Origin: a virus
Virus record (IMG/VR): IMGVR_UViG_3300006641_000100
Span: 1-31,803 of that record
DNA: 31,803 nt
Strand: one strand, 5' to 3'
Each line of letters opens with the position of its first letter. Positions within the stretch are counted from its first letter, which is position 1. The notes beneath the pieces are model-generated. The model did no database searches. It saw only the letters and a list, made by a program, of their open reading frames with translations, and was not told where the DNA came from. This document shows positions 15,616-22,550 of the stretch, piece by piece. A program made the position numbers and the translations under genes.

Positions 15616-16265
15616 TGACTTCACGGCTGGACGTAGGTTACGTTGCTGCCCCTGGTGAGGATATTTTCCCCACCACAGGACCGCACCTGGATGTCCGTGT
15701 ACTAAAGGACGGTAAGTATATTGATCCAGGTACTATACGCTCACTTCTAACCCGATTGAAGGTAGGTAAAGAGCAGAAGGCACTTTGGCAGCAACAGGGA
15801 GAGGAATGGAAGCCAAGCTTCACAATTACTTCTCCCTTCGGCAAACGTACAGCCCCAACAGCTGGAGCCTCGACTCAACACATGGGGCAAGATTATGCAA
15901 TCGCCGCTAAGACTCCACTGACTTGGGAAGGTCCAGGCACATTCACCCCTGGGAAAGGCTACGGTACGATTAAAACTACGGATATTGAGGGTAAGCCTTA
16001 CGAGATTCGTCTTCTCCATACGAAAGGAGGTAAGCCAGCAGAATCCGTAGCTCAATCTCCTCCGCAAGCATCTACTCAAGGCGGAGATACTTATATTTAC
16101 GTTATGGGTGGACGTAAAAAGAAAGAAGAGGAGCCAGGGGCTGATTTCCTTTCGTCTTATATTCAAAATTCTTTAATCTCTCAGCAGCCGCAGATTAAAT
16201 CAATGATTGATCCTGCTGCACTTCTAACTTCGGCATTTGGCCAAAATCAACAATTAATGACTTGA
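15615..16265 (+). CDS. circularly permuted, degenerate M23-like virion protein, 216 aa
   Basis: Residues 72-78 (TSPFGKR) and 89-97 (HMGQDYAIA, with the H-x3-D pattern H89/D93), then GKGYGTIK (113-120) and LLH (133-135), follow the M23/LytM endopeptidase layout. In ordinary M23 domains the final GPHLHFEV strand comes last. Here a similar GPHLDVRVLKDGKYIDP (22-38) precedes the rest, as if the domain were circularly permuted. H-x-H is reduced to L-x-H and HLH to HLD, so activity is doubtful. The C-terminal module at 157-209 matches the end of the preceding protein. The start is GTG 15615, overlapping the preceding TAG by one base. A murein-binding virion role is likely. Confidence 0.7.
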   Translation: MTSRLDVGYVAAPGEDIFPTTGPHLDVRVLKDGKYIDPGTIRSLLTRLKVGKEQKALWQQQGEEWKPSFTITSPFGKRTAPTAGASTQHMGQDYAIAAKTPLTWEGPGTFTPGKGYGTIKTTDIEGKPYEIRLLHTKGGKPAESVAQSPPQASTQGGDTYIYVMGGRKKKEEEPGADFLSSYIQNSLISQQPQIKSMIDPAALLTSAFGQNQQLMT

Positions 16266-16302
16266 GCTTTTTGTGCTAGGATTTTAAAAATCCGAAAGGC
16301 GC

Positions 16303-16908
16303 ATGCTTAAGACCTGTAAAGAATGTAAGAAAGCGCTGCCTTACGACCTTTTTCATTCAAAAGGTAAAACTAAGACCGGTGCTGTAAGACGCGATACCGT
16401 TTGCAGAAACTGTAAATCCAGTGTTCACGTCCGTCTGGTAGAACTGTACGGTACCTCAGGGAAAAAGGAATGTAGTGCGTGCAAAAGAATTCTTCAGTGG
16501 GATCAGTTCTCTTATCGCGTTCAAGACGGGAAGAGGTACTTAAGGTCTAAATGCAAAGAATGCTCTTCCCGCGCATGGGGTAAATGGGTTGATTTACACC
16601 CGGAATACAAGGACAAAAAACTTGAATCAGACAGAAAGTGTCACGAGGACTATAAAAAATATCACCGACATGGAATAACTAAAGATCAGTATGAGGTTAT
16701 GCTCGAGGCCCAAAACGGTGCCTGTGCAATTTGCTGTACGCCACCAAAGCCAACTCAAGGTTTAGTCGTCGACCACAACCATGAAACTGGAGATGTGCGC
16801 GGACTCTTATGCAGAAACTGTAACCGGGGAATTGGATTATTGGGTGATAGCATAATTACATTGGAAAACTCTTTAAATTATCTGAAAACCAGAGGTAGTT
16901 ATGGCTGA
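16303..16908 (+). CDS. endonuclease VII-type (His-Me finger) nuclease with zinc fingers, 201 aa
   Basis: Residues 124-181 match the recombination endonuclease VII core: GITKDQYEVML, a zinc pair C141/C144, DHNH (157-160), then TGDVRGLLCRNCNRGIGLLG with second zinc pair C170/C173 and N174. Two further CxxC...CxxC fingers (C5/C8-C34/C37 and C57/C60-C84/C87) precede it. Endonuclease VII family proteins in phages are often free-standing homing endonucleases rather than the T4 gp49 resolvase. GAAAGG lies three bases before ATG 16303, and a 15-base palindrome (16279-16293) sits just upstream. Its 3' end overlaps the interrupted gene at 16901 by eight bases. That pairing suggests a mobile nuclease beside its target. 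Confidence 0.88.
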   Translation: MLKTCKECKKALPYDLFHSKGKTKTGAVRRDTVCRNCKSSVHVRLVELYGTSGKKECSACKRILQWDQFSYRVQDGKRYLRSKCKECSSRAWGKWVDLHPEYKDKKLESDRKCHEDYKKYHRHGITKDQYEVMLEAQNGACAICCTPPKPTQGLVVDHNHETGDVRGLLCRNCNRGIGLLGDSIITLENSLNYLKTRGSYG

Positions 16909-17176
16909 AAACAAAGGGCGCTATACCAAACCTGATCTTCGTGAACGACTGAAACAGCAGATCATGCGTGGGTCCAAAGGTGGCAAGAGTGGAGAGTGGT
17001 CGTAGCCGTAAGGCTAACTAATTTATTCGGCTAGGAAAGCACAACTACTCGCCCAGGCGTACAAAAAACGAGGTGGTGGTTACAGGGGTGAAGAAACCGA
17101 AGGTCAGGAGTCACTGAAGCGCTGGGGTGAACAAGAGTGGATGACCAAAGAAGAATACGAGAAGAAGAACAAGTAG
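16901..17176 (+). CDS. interrupted DUF5872-like small protein gene, candidate programmed ribosome bypass
   Basis: The first part (16901-17002) encodes 34 residues starting MAENKGRYTKPDLRERLK and ending GKSGEWS, followed by TAG. The second part (17030-17176) encodes ARKAQLLAQAYKKRGGGY and on to a TAG at 17174, 48 residues in the same frame. Joined, the 82 residues fit a small family of phages and giant viruses (I believe DUF5872) in which GxWSARKAQLL is continuous. The parts are separated by 27 bases with three in-frame stops. AGAGGT precedes ATG 16901, so the 5' half is translated. Either ribosomes skip the gap, or the second half is made by reinitiation, or the gene is broken. Function of the family is unknown. 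Confidence 0.75.
17003..17029 (+). other. 27-nt putative coding gap (bypass element) with take-off and landing TCG codons
   Basis: The gap starts with TAG directly after codon TCG (17000-17002) and ends with an identical TCG (17027-17029), after which the conserved protein sequence resumes with GCT AGG AAA. TAGCC (17003-17007) and GGCTA (17012-17016) pair around a GTAA tetraloop. Alternatively TAGCCG (17003-17008) can pair with CGGCTA (17028-17033), bringing the two TCG codons together. In-frame stops occur at 17003, 17009 and 17015. AAGG at 17010-17013 is a possible anti-Shine-Dalgarno contact. These are the parts known from T4 gene 60. Function is inferred. Confidence 0.6.
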
Positions 17177-17207
17177 GACTAGAATTTACTACAGAGCACA
17201 AAACAAA

Positions 17208-17555
17208 ATGTCCGTTAACACTACTTTTTCAGATACAATTTTTAACGTTGGGACAGCGCTGACCGCTCCCGGCAACGGAAACACAATTCAAGTTGCAGAG
17301 AATAATCTTTTTTCTACTTCTAACTACACCCTCATTACTATCGTTGCTTCGATTAACACGAGTGTTAACGTCTCTCTTGAGGGCAGCATTGATGGTACTA
17401 ACTTCGCGCCTATTATTGCCAGTACGCAATACACCGCCAATGGTACCTATAGCCTCAGTGTTTCCGGACGCCCTGTAAAATTCATTCGCCCAGTATTTGT
17501 CTCTGAAGCTGGTGGCACTGCTGCTACGGTTACCTTTCATGTTGCGGCTGCATAG
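17208..17555 (+). CDS. small beta-sandwich virion protein candidate, 115 aa
   Basis: The protein is Thr/Ser/Asn/Val-rich with alternating hydrophobic residues throughout, typical of a small all-beta sandwich (for example TLITIVASINTSVNVSLEG at residues 41-59 and VKFIRPVFVSE at 90-100). No catalytic motif, signal or membrane segment is present. Similar small beta proteins decorate phage particles, but I cannot name the family. The start lacks a clear Shine-Dalgarno. Its TAG overlaps the GTG of the next gene by one base, which suggests coupling. It opens a run of five tightly packed small genes. Confidence 0.65.
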   Translation: MSVNTTFSDTIFNVGTALTAPGNGNTIQVAENNLFSTSNYTLITIVASINTSVNVSLEGSIDGTNFAPIIASTQYTANGTYSLSVSGRPVKFIRPVFVSEAGGTAATVTFHVAAA

Positions 17556-17980
17556 TGATAAATCCCAAGGCATCGATTCTTCTCAATAAGACTGTTACAG
17601 CGGTTGGTCCCTCCTGCCCTAAAGCGACGCTTGATGTTGAAGAGAATGCCAAGAATCGTAACTGGACCATTGATCATTTCGCGTACGGCCCACTGAATCC
17701 TGATTATCCCGATCCAGGATTTTGGGAAAGAAAAGCAGAGCTTTGGAATTCAGATGTAGAAACTGTACAAACAGCACGGTGTGGTAATTGTGCCGCTTTT
17801 GATCAATCGAATAAAATCTTGGAGTGCATCCTAGAAGGAATCAACGAGAAGCAAGCCGCAAATCCGATGGATGTTTTGGAGCGTGCTGATCTCGGTTATT
17901 GTCAGTTGTTTAAATTTAAGTGTGCCAGTGCCCGCACCTGTGATGCTTGGCTTTATGGTGGTCCGATCAAAGAGGAATGA
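17555..17980 (+). CDS. Cys-rich putative metal- or Fe-S-binding protein, 141 aa
   Basis: The C-terminal half has ARCGNCAAF (C76, C79), C91, LGYCQLFKFKC (C116, C123) and ARTCDAW (C129). The spacing recalls phage proteins with a high-potential iron-sulfur-like or zinc-binding Cys set, known from memory as RCGNCAAF...GYC...C...C. The N-terminal half holds an acidic region and HFAYGPLNPDYPD (41-53). The start is GTG at 17555, overlapping the previous TAG. The end overlaps the next ATG. What metal it binds and what it does is not visible. Confidence 0.65.
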   Translation: MINPKASILLNKTVTAVGPSCPKATLDVEENAKNRNWTIDHFAYGPLNPDYPDPGFWERKAELWNSDVETVQTARCGNCAAFDQSNKILECILEGINEKQAANPMDVLERADLGYCQLFKFKCASARTCDAWLYGGPIKEE

Positions 17981-18195
17981 TGGCCGATAAAGCTATTGAG
18001 CCAGGCAAGAAGAGTACTGAGCGGTATTTACCACGGGAGGCCTGGGCGCAGTTATCCCCTGAGGAGCGTGAACGCACAGACGAGAAAAAACAGCGGGAAT
18101 CGCGTAAAGGAAAACAGTTTGTTCCTAATACAGAGCGTGCTCGTAAGGCACGTCGAGCAGTGGATTTAGCCTCCAGGAGGAAACAACGTGGTTAA
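17980..18195 (+). CDS. small basic charged protein, 71 aa
   Basis: I start at ATG 17980 (tandem ATGATG at 17977-17982, overlapping the preceding TGA), with AGAGG just upstream. An earlier in-frame ATG at 17947 would overlap the previous gene by 34 bases. The protein is very rich in Lys, Arg and Glu, with SPEERERTDEKK and KGKQFVPNTERARKARRA stretches. This pattern (a charged helix, then GKQFVPNT and a basic tail) recurs in small phage proteins of unknown function. It may bind nucleic acid. It ends over the next GTG by eight bases. Confidence 0.65.
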   Translation: MADKAIEPGKKSTERYLPREAWAQLSPEERERTDEKKQRESRKGKQFVPNTERARKARRAVDLASRRKQRG

Positions 18196-18424
18196 GCCGA
18201 CAACGAAGCTTGGCTATTACTATGGACTGAATTACGACAAAGAGCCTGCGGATCGCCCGAGCTATTCTGGCAGTGATAAATTTGCGCAGAGTCGGGAACC
18301 GCGCCGTAAGGCTGGAAGTGCACTAGGGATAGACTTAGTATCAGGCACTGGACAACCGCCTACGCTACCACCTCCTTATATTGGTGGTGCCGAACTCCGC
18401 AATTTAGATATCAGCGGAACCTGA
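18188..18424 (+). CDS. hypothetical small protein, 78 aa
   Basis: The start is GTG 18188 with AGGAGG nine bases upstream inside the previous gene, a strong ribosome binding site. The protein is hydrophilic with Tyr-rich GYYYGLNYDKEPADRP (9-24), a basic middle and a Pro-rich TLPPPYIGGAEL (59-70). No known motif is seen. It sits in a run of tiny overlapping genes that probably share one transcript. I offer no function. Confidence 0.6.
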   Translation: MVKPTTKLGYYYGLNYDKEPADRPSYSGSDKFAQSREPRRKAGSALGIDLVSGTGQPPTLPPPYIGGAELRNLDISGT

Positions 18425-18425
18425 C

Positions 18426-18638
18426 ATGACCAAGAAAAAAGCTATGCCTCCCGAGCTACTTGCTCACTTCAAAAAGAAGAACGAGGAAGTAAATGACTCC
18501 GACGAAAAAGAAGGTAGCGACAAAGAGCGTCGTCGTGTTGCTGTGAAGAAAGCCCGCGTTAGACTAGAGAAAAGTAAGCGAGGGAAGCGCGATGACGAAG
18601 AAGAAAAAGCTGGTAAAGGAAGCACTAAAGCGTCCTGA
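18426..18638 (+). CDS. small Lys/Glu-rich protein, 70 aa
   Basis: The gene starts one base after the preceding stop (TGACATG). After MTKKKAMPPELLAHFKKKNE the protein is almost entirely Lys, Arg, Glu and Asp, with little hydrophobic content, so it is probably disordered or a single charged helix. Its last 47 bases overlap the start of the 46-codon gene at 18592 in another frame. Function is unknown. Nucleic acid or partner binding is plausible. Confidence 0.55.
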   Translation: MTKKKAMPPELLAHFKKKNEEVNDSDEKEGSDKERRRVAVKKARVRLEKSKRGKRDDEEEKAGKGSTKAS

Positions 18639-18732
18639 GCTCTATTCTCCTGCAGAGATACAGTATTTCCGGCTTTGGTTGTTAGATAAGAAAAAACAAA
18701 AAGCAGCTAAAAAGGCAGCTGCGCTACAATAA
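18592..18732 (+). CDS. tiny conserved basic protein, 46 aa
   Basis: A 46-codon frame starts with ATG 18592 behind GAGGG eight to nine bases upstream and ends with TAA at 18730-18732. The sequence begins MTKKKKLVKEALKRPELYSP and continues AEIQYFRLWLLDKKKQKAAK to a short basic Ala-rich end. The pattern of a basic start, KRPELYSPAE, an aromatic helix and a Lys/Ala tail matches small proteins I recall from cyanophage genomes. It overlaps the end of the previous gene by 47 bases in a different frame. It fills an otherwise empty stretch before the 18758 gene. Confidence 0.7.
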   Translation: MTKKKKLVKEALKRPELYSPAEIQYFRLWLLDKKKQKAAKKAAALQ

Positions 18733-18757
18733 ATTCAACTGCGTCTAGGTAAAAGAA

Positions 18758-19546
18758 TTGTCCTCCTCCTCAAGTAACAAGCAGCCGGCAATGGTTGACA
18801 GGCCGGCAACGTCATCCACCCTGGTGACTGTTGCTTCTGGCCAAGCGTTCTCAACCAGCCTGGTACCAACTGCCGTTGGTAACGCAACTAAAGTCTTTGA
18901 TGTTGATTCGGCATTGACTGATACGTCAATCAGCGGTGCTTACATCGATGAGATTTGGTTGCAATACTCGAAGCGTAATACGGAATTTATCGACGCAGCG
19001 GCTGCTACCAGTGGCACGTACTCCGCAAATGGCACTGATGTCGTCGTCACGATTTCTGGGGGACATAACGTTCAGGTCGGGCAGAAAGTTTATCTCGATT
19101 TCACATCGTACAGCTCTGGTTCAGTTCCTATTGATCAGGCCGTAACTATTACCGCAGTCACCCCAACGACTTTCACGGGAACGATTCCCAGCGTGTCTGG
19201 CCCGATCACTGGTAACGTAAGCTGTCGTTTACCGATCGATGTGTGTTTCTATCTTATCAGCACTGGCACGATCACAAACACTAATCAATTTTTTCCTCTG
19301 TTTGTTGCCAGTGTTCCAGCAACTTACGAGAATCAGTTCTATAGTCTGACGCTCAATAACGTTCTTCCGCTGATCAATCACCCCGTCGTGCAGGCTGGTG
19401 CTAATTTTGCGAGCACTAACAGCACCACATCACCTAAAATGCGCGGTCTGATGCTGCAACGTGGCCAAGCGTTATATGCTGCCGTTTCAGGTTCTACGTC
19501 ATTGACGAATGGTTTTTACGTAGGCGTCCAGGGCGGCTACTATTGA
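18758..19546 (+). CDS. structural tail protein with inserted FCCH-like domain, 262 aa
   Basis: The start is TTG 18758 with AGG eight bases upstream. An in-frame ATG at 18791 is an alternative. The protein is beta-rich. NKQPAMVDRP (7-16) is a common opening of phage structural proteins of this kind. Residues 83-158 form an inserted beta domain (SGTYSANGTDVVVTISGGHN and on, with QVGQKVYLDFTSY, TITAVTPTTFTG and TGNVSC). It matches three domains in the next gene product and resembles the FCCH-like HGL domain seen in phage tail proteins. The host domain is residues 17-82 plus 159-262. A tail-tube, adaptor or fibre-attachment role is likely from context. Confidence 0.65.
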   Translation: MSSSSSNKQPAMVDRPATSSTLVTVASGQAFSTSLVPTAVGNATKVFDVDSALTDTSISGAYIDEIWLQYSKRNTEFIDAAAATSGTYSANGTDVVVTISGGHNVQVGQKVYLDFTSYSSGSVPIDQAVTITAVTPTTFTGTIPSVSGPITGNVSCRLPIDVCFYLISTGTITNTNQFFPLFVASVPATYENQFYSLTLNNVLPLINHPVVQAGANFASTNSTTSPKMRGLMLQRGQALYAAVSGSTSLTNGFYVGVQGGYY

Positions 19547-19555
19547 TCGAGAGCC

Positions 19556-21856
19556 ATGCCTTTTAGTGCTGGCGGCTTTAATCCTCCATCAAAGAAAAGT
19601 TTTAATGGGGCTAATTTCGGAAAATTCCCGGAAGAAAACCCATTTAAAGCTGTGCCAGATTACGCGAAGGAAACACAGAAGTTTCAATTTCTTCCGCAGA
19701 ATCCAAAATTAATGAGTCGTATTCGTTTTTACGATTATGACTCCCTTTGGACTAGATGGAGACGCGGTTATGAGTTATACACCATCACACAAAGTGTACT
19801 CGGTTCATTTGCAAATGAGCGGCGTTCGCGAGGGGATTTCAGAATGTATTGCACATTCCAGCAATTCCCAGGTGTTTTTATCCCGGCGCGTGTTTTTACG
19901 TTTCCAAGTACAGATAGAGAGATTAAGGAGCAAATTGTTGGCATGCGTGATGCCAATGGTTTCAACTTCTACAACTTTGGTCTTCCAATTCTTGCTGTAC
20001 GTTATCTAGGCCCTTCTGTAACCGCCCCTTATTCGCAGTCAGGTACAACTGTAACTATTACCAAAAGCAATCACGGGCTATTTGTTGGAGAAAGCGTTTA
20101 TCTTGATTATCAGACTGGAGCAGCCGTTGATGAAACGTTGACTATTATTAGCGTAACTCAAAATACGTTTACTGTCACAGCGACTAACCCTTTCACGACA
20201 AGTGGAAATGTAATTTATTATCTTTCTACTACATTTGCTGATACGCGTTGGACTACTACTCGTGTGCGTCTACGCTCAATACCAACGCCAGTCCGTTTCT
20301 TTGCCGGTGAGCGGTTGGTAGACCGCATAGTTGAGCGCGACCCTGGGATTTTCAGTACGTATTCCAGAACTGGTTCTACGGTTACGGTTAACTGTACTGC
20401 TGCTCACGGGCTCGCTACGGGGAATAGAATCTTCGTTGCTGTAACCTCTGGACTAGTTTCATCCGGGCAATATGATATAACTGTCACTAGTCCCACACAG
20501 TTAACTTTTACGACGATCGATAGTGGTTCAACAAGTGGTAACTTGATCGTTAACAGATTAATCCCTGGTTTTAGGTACGACGATTACGTTGGTTATACCG
20601 TTACAGGTGTAGATACTTCTACGAACGAAATCATATTCCAACGTGGTGATAGCTATGGCACACGCCTTGTAAATACTAGATATGTCACAGATGTTCCCGC
20701 ATCTCGTGGTTTTGCGGTGGGAAGATTTTTGACTACGGATTTACGGTGGCAGTGTTCTTGCTCGGACTTCATGCGCCGGGACAGTTATGATTTATACAGC
20801 GATAAAACATCGAAACGTTTTCCTGTAACAGCAATAACATCTACGAAGCCCGGAGAAACTCAGAATGCTGACAATACGATTGATGAGATTCGAGACAGCC
20901 CTGGCCTATTCTCCGATCTGGGCTATACAGTTACCGGCAATTTTTATCAGCTTCCGGATTATCAAGATAAGACGGATTTTTCATACCCTAATTTGTTTTA
21001 TCACCAAATTCGTTGGTGTAAACATATTTATGCGGCTATGTTCTCAATCCTTCATGATGAAGGTAATGAGCCAATTGCTTTAGCTGCCACTTATAGTCAG
21101 TCTGGACCAAGCATCACGGTTACAGCTCCGGATCATGGCCTTCTTGCTAACACTCGTATTCAATTAGATTTTACCAGTGGGGATGCCATTTCAGGACAAT
21201 ATACGATAACTAGTGTTCCCGATAGAAATACGTTTACTGTTGTATATCCGTTTAGTGAATCAACAGGTGGTTACGTTACCGTTAGTAATTTGCGTGAACA
21301 TGATTTTGTTGGATCTTGGATTCTAGAACCGAGTGATAAGCCGATTGGTAACGCTTTAGATAAATTTTACGAGAACTTTAGAAAAGAAAACGAACGTGTA
21401 TATCAAGCGGCAGAACGCCTTGGAATGATGGAGATGGGTATGAAGTGGACCGGTGGTAAGTCCATTACAGGTTCCCGGAACCAGCCGGAGCAAGTCGCGG
21501 ATTACGATCCGCAACTCCTCACTATGATGATGACCGATAATATTCGCAGGAATGCGGCAGGCGAGCTAGATCGCAACGGGACTGAACTTAATGCGACAAA
21601 TCGAATGATTTCGATGATGAGTAAGCTGTTGAACATTCAGCCTACTTTGATCCAAGACACAAAGTTTGGGATGTTGGACGAGCCGTTGGTCAATTACGTT
21701 CCTGATTTTGAATTTGGTTTAATTTTTGGGGGTACTTATCTTAATGGCAATCCTGTTGAGCCGGCATCAGCAACAAGCACGATAGACTGTGAAACGTATT
21801 CTCCCCTTACAGCACAGGACACCGTTGTAGACGGTGGTTTATACATTAATTCGTAG
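19556..21856 (+). CDS. large tail structural protein with three FCCH-like inserts and a split SWIM-like motif, 766 aa
   Basis: This is the largest protein in the window, probably a tail nozzle or tail-tubular component in a short-tailed particle (inferred from size and position before the fibre genes). Residues 1-156 are an aromatic/basic domain. Three homologous beta inserts lie at 157-222, 267-334 and 511-576, each with YS-x-SG/TG, HGL and TSGN-type signatures. WQCSCSDF (399-405; C400, C402) and RWCKHIYA (486-493; C488, H490) form a CxC...CxH set like the SWIM zinc finger, separated by 85 residues. The C-terminal part (about 590-766) is helical, then acidic, and ends IYINS-like. The gene starts nine bases after the previous stop. 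Confidence 0.7.
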   Translation: MPFSAGGFNPPSKKSFNGANFGKFPEENPFKAVPDYAKETQKFQFLPQNPKLMSRIRFYDYDSLWTRWRRGYELYTITQSVLGSFANERRSRGDFRMYCTFQQFPGVFIPARVFTFPSTDREIKEQIVGMRDANGFNFYNFGLPILAVRYLGPSVTAPYSQSGTTVTITKSNHGLFVGESVYLDYQTGAAVDETLTIISVTQNTFTVTATNPFTTSGNVIYYLSTTFADTRWTTTRVRLRSIPTPVRFFAGERLVDRIVERDPGIFSTYSRTGSTVTVNCTAAHGLATGNRIFVAVTSGLVSSGQYDITVTSPTQLTFTTIDSGSTSGNLIVNRLIPGFRYDDYVGYTVTGVDTSTNEIIFQRGDSYGTRLVNTRYVTDVPASRGFAVGRFLTTDLRWQCSCSDFMRRDSYDLYSDKTSKRFPVTAITSTKPGETQNADNTIDEIRDSPGLFSDLGYTVTGNFYQLPDYQDKTDFSYPNLFYHQIRWCKHIYAAMFSILHDEGNEPIALAATYSQSGPSITVTAPDHGLLANTRIQLDFTSGDAISGQYTITSVPDRNTFTVVYPFSESTGGYVTVSNLREHDFVGSWILEPSDKPIGNALDKFYENFRKENERVYQAAERLGMMEMGMKWTGGKSITGSRNQPEQVADYDPQLLTMMMTDNIRRNAAGELDRNGTELNATNRMISMMSKLLNIQPTLIQDTKFGMLDEPLVNYVPDFEFGLIFGGTYLNGNPVEPASATSTIDCETYSPLTAQDTVVDGGLYINS

Positions 21857-21858
21857 CC

Positions 21859-22284
21859 ATGGCTGTTCAAATCTTATCCCGTCGTTCCAGCGTATTGCAC
21901 GATAGGCCATTTCCAATTCGCTTGGGAACCGCTGAGCTCGCCATCAACAACAATCCAGGCGATCCTGGGCTGTATTTTGCAGATAGTACTGTTTCACCTT
22001 CCACGGGCCTCATTAAAGTAGGTCCAACTTTTATCGGCACTACGGCACCCAATACCCCTGCAGCTGGCTTCACGTTGAATAGTCGTGGAGAGTCTTGGCT
22101 CGATACATCTAGTACGTATATTTACAAGTTATTTGACGGTACCAGTTGGCAGACACCTAAAGCTGTAGTGTCAAATAGTAACGGCAAACCAGTCAATCCT
22201 GTAGATGGGCAGCTTCATTACGATAAGCTGATACCCGGATTATTCATGTATAACGCTGCTACTGCTTCTTGGGTCGCTATTTAA
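21859..22284 (+). CDS. tail fibre or spike N-terminal-type protein, 141 aa
   Basis: Residues 21-55 (IRLGTAELAINNNPGDPGLY and on to LIKVGPTFIG) follow the short anchoring domain found at the start of many phage fibres (major tropism determinant-like pattern: RxGTAELA...NPG...GLYFAD...IKVGP). The rest, with SWLDTSSTYIYKLFDGTSWQ and GQLHYDKLIPGLFMYN, looks like a short beta domain. It begins two bases after the preceding stop. The stop codon overlaps the stop of the minus-strand gene. It is likely a virion adsorption component. The receptor is unknown. Confidence 0.65.
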   Translation: MAVQILSRRSSVLHDRPFPIRLGTAELAINNNPGDPGLYFADSTVSPSTGLIKVGPTFIGTTAPNTPAAGFTLNSRGESWLDTSSTYIYKLFDGTSWQTPKAVVSNSNGKPVNPVDGQLHYDKLIPGLFMYNAATASWVAI

Positions 22285-22532
22285 CCTCTAGGATGATTCA
22301 AGATGTGATCCAAGATGCGATCTAGTTTGGTATGCACTGCCTGCATTTCCCTAAGAAAGTCCTCTTTCAAGACGTAATCATGAATAACACGGTCTTGGAA
22401 GTTGTCTAAATCTTTTTCAATTGCTTCGAAACGGCGTTCAAGTTTACGATTAAAATTCGTAAGTGCTCTTGACAAACCAGCAAATGCACCGGCGCTGCCA
22501 GAAAGAACAGCTACAATCAATTCTGGCGTCAC
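22281..22532 (-). CDS. conserved minus-strand membrane-anchored coiled-coil protein, 83 aa
   Basis: This is one of only two clear minus-strand genes. The N-terminus has a hydrophobic Ala/Gly segment (residues 5-20) that could anchor it in a membrane. It is followed by a charged coiled coil (30-83) ending YVLKEDFLREMQAVHTKLDRIL and a short tail. I recall very similar small proteins in cyanophage genomes, with the YVLKEDFLREM stretch conserved. That and the preserved frame argue it is real, although it is flanked by + strand fibre genes. The start is GTG at 22532, and a plausible minus-strand promoter lies just upstream. Function is unknown; a spanin-like or envelope role is possible. Confidence 0.75.
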   Translation of the reverse strand: MTPELIVAVLSGSAGAFAGLSRALTNFNRKLERRFEAIEKDLDNFQDRVIHDYVLKEDFLREMQAVHTKLDRILDHILNHPRG

Positions 22533-22550
22533 AAGGCAGATATGTTTTTT

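Noticed and set aside
17003-17029. Group I intron or intein as the cause of the interruption
   Set aside because: Twenty-seven bases are far too short for a self-splicing intron or intein, and no catalytic core is nearby.
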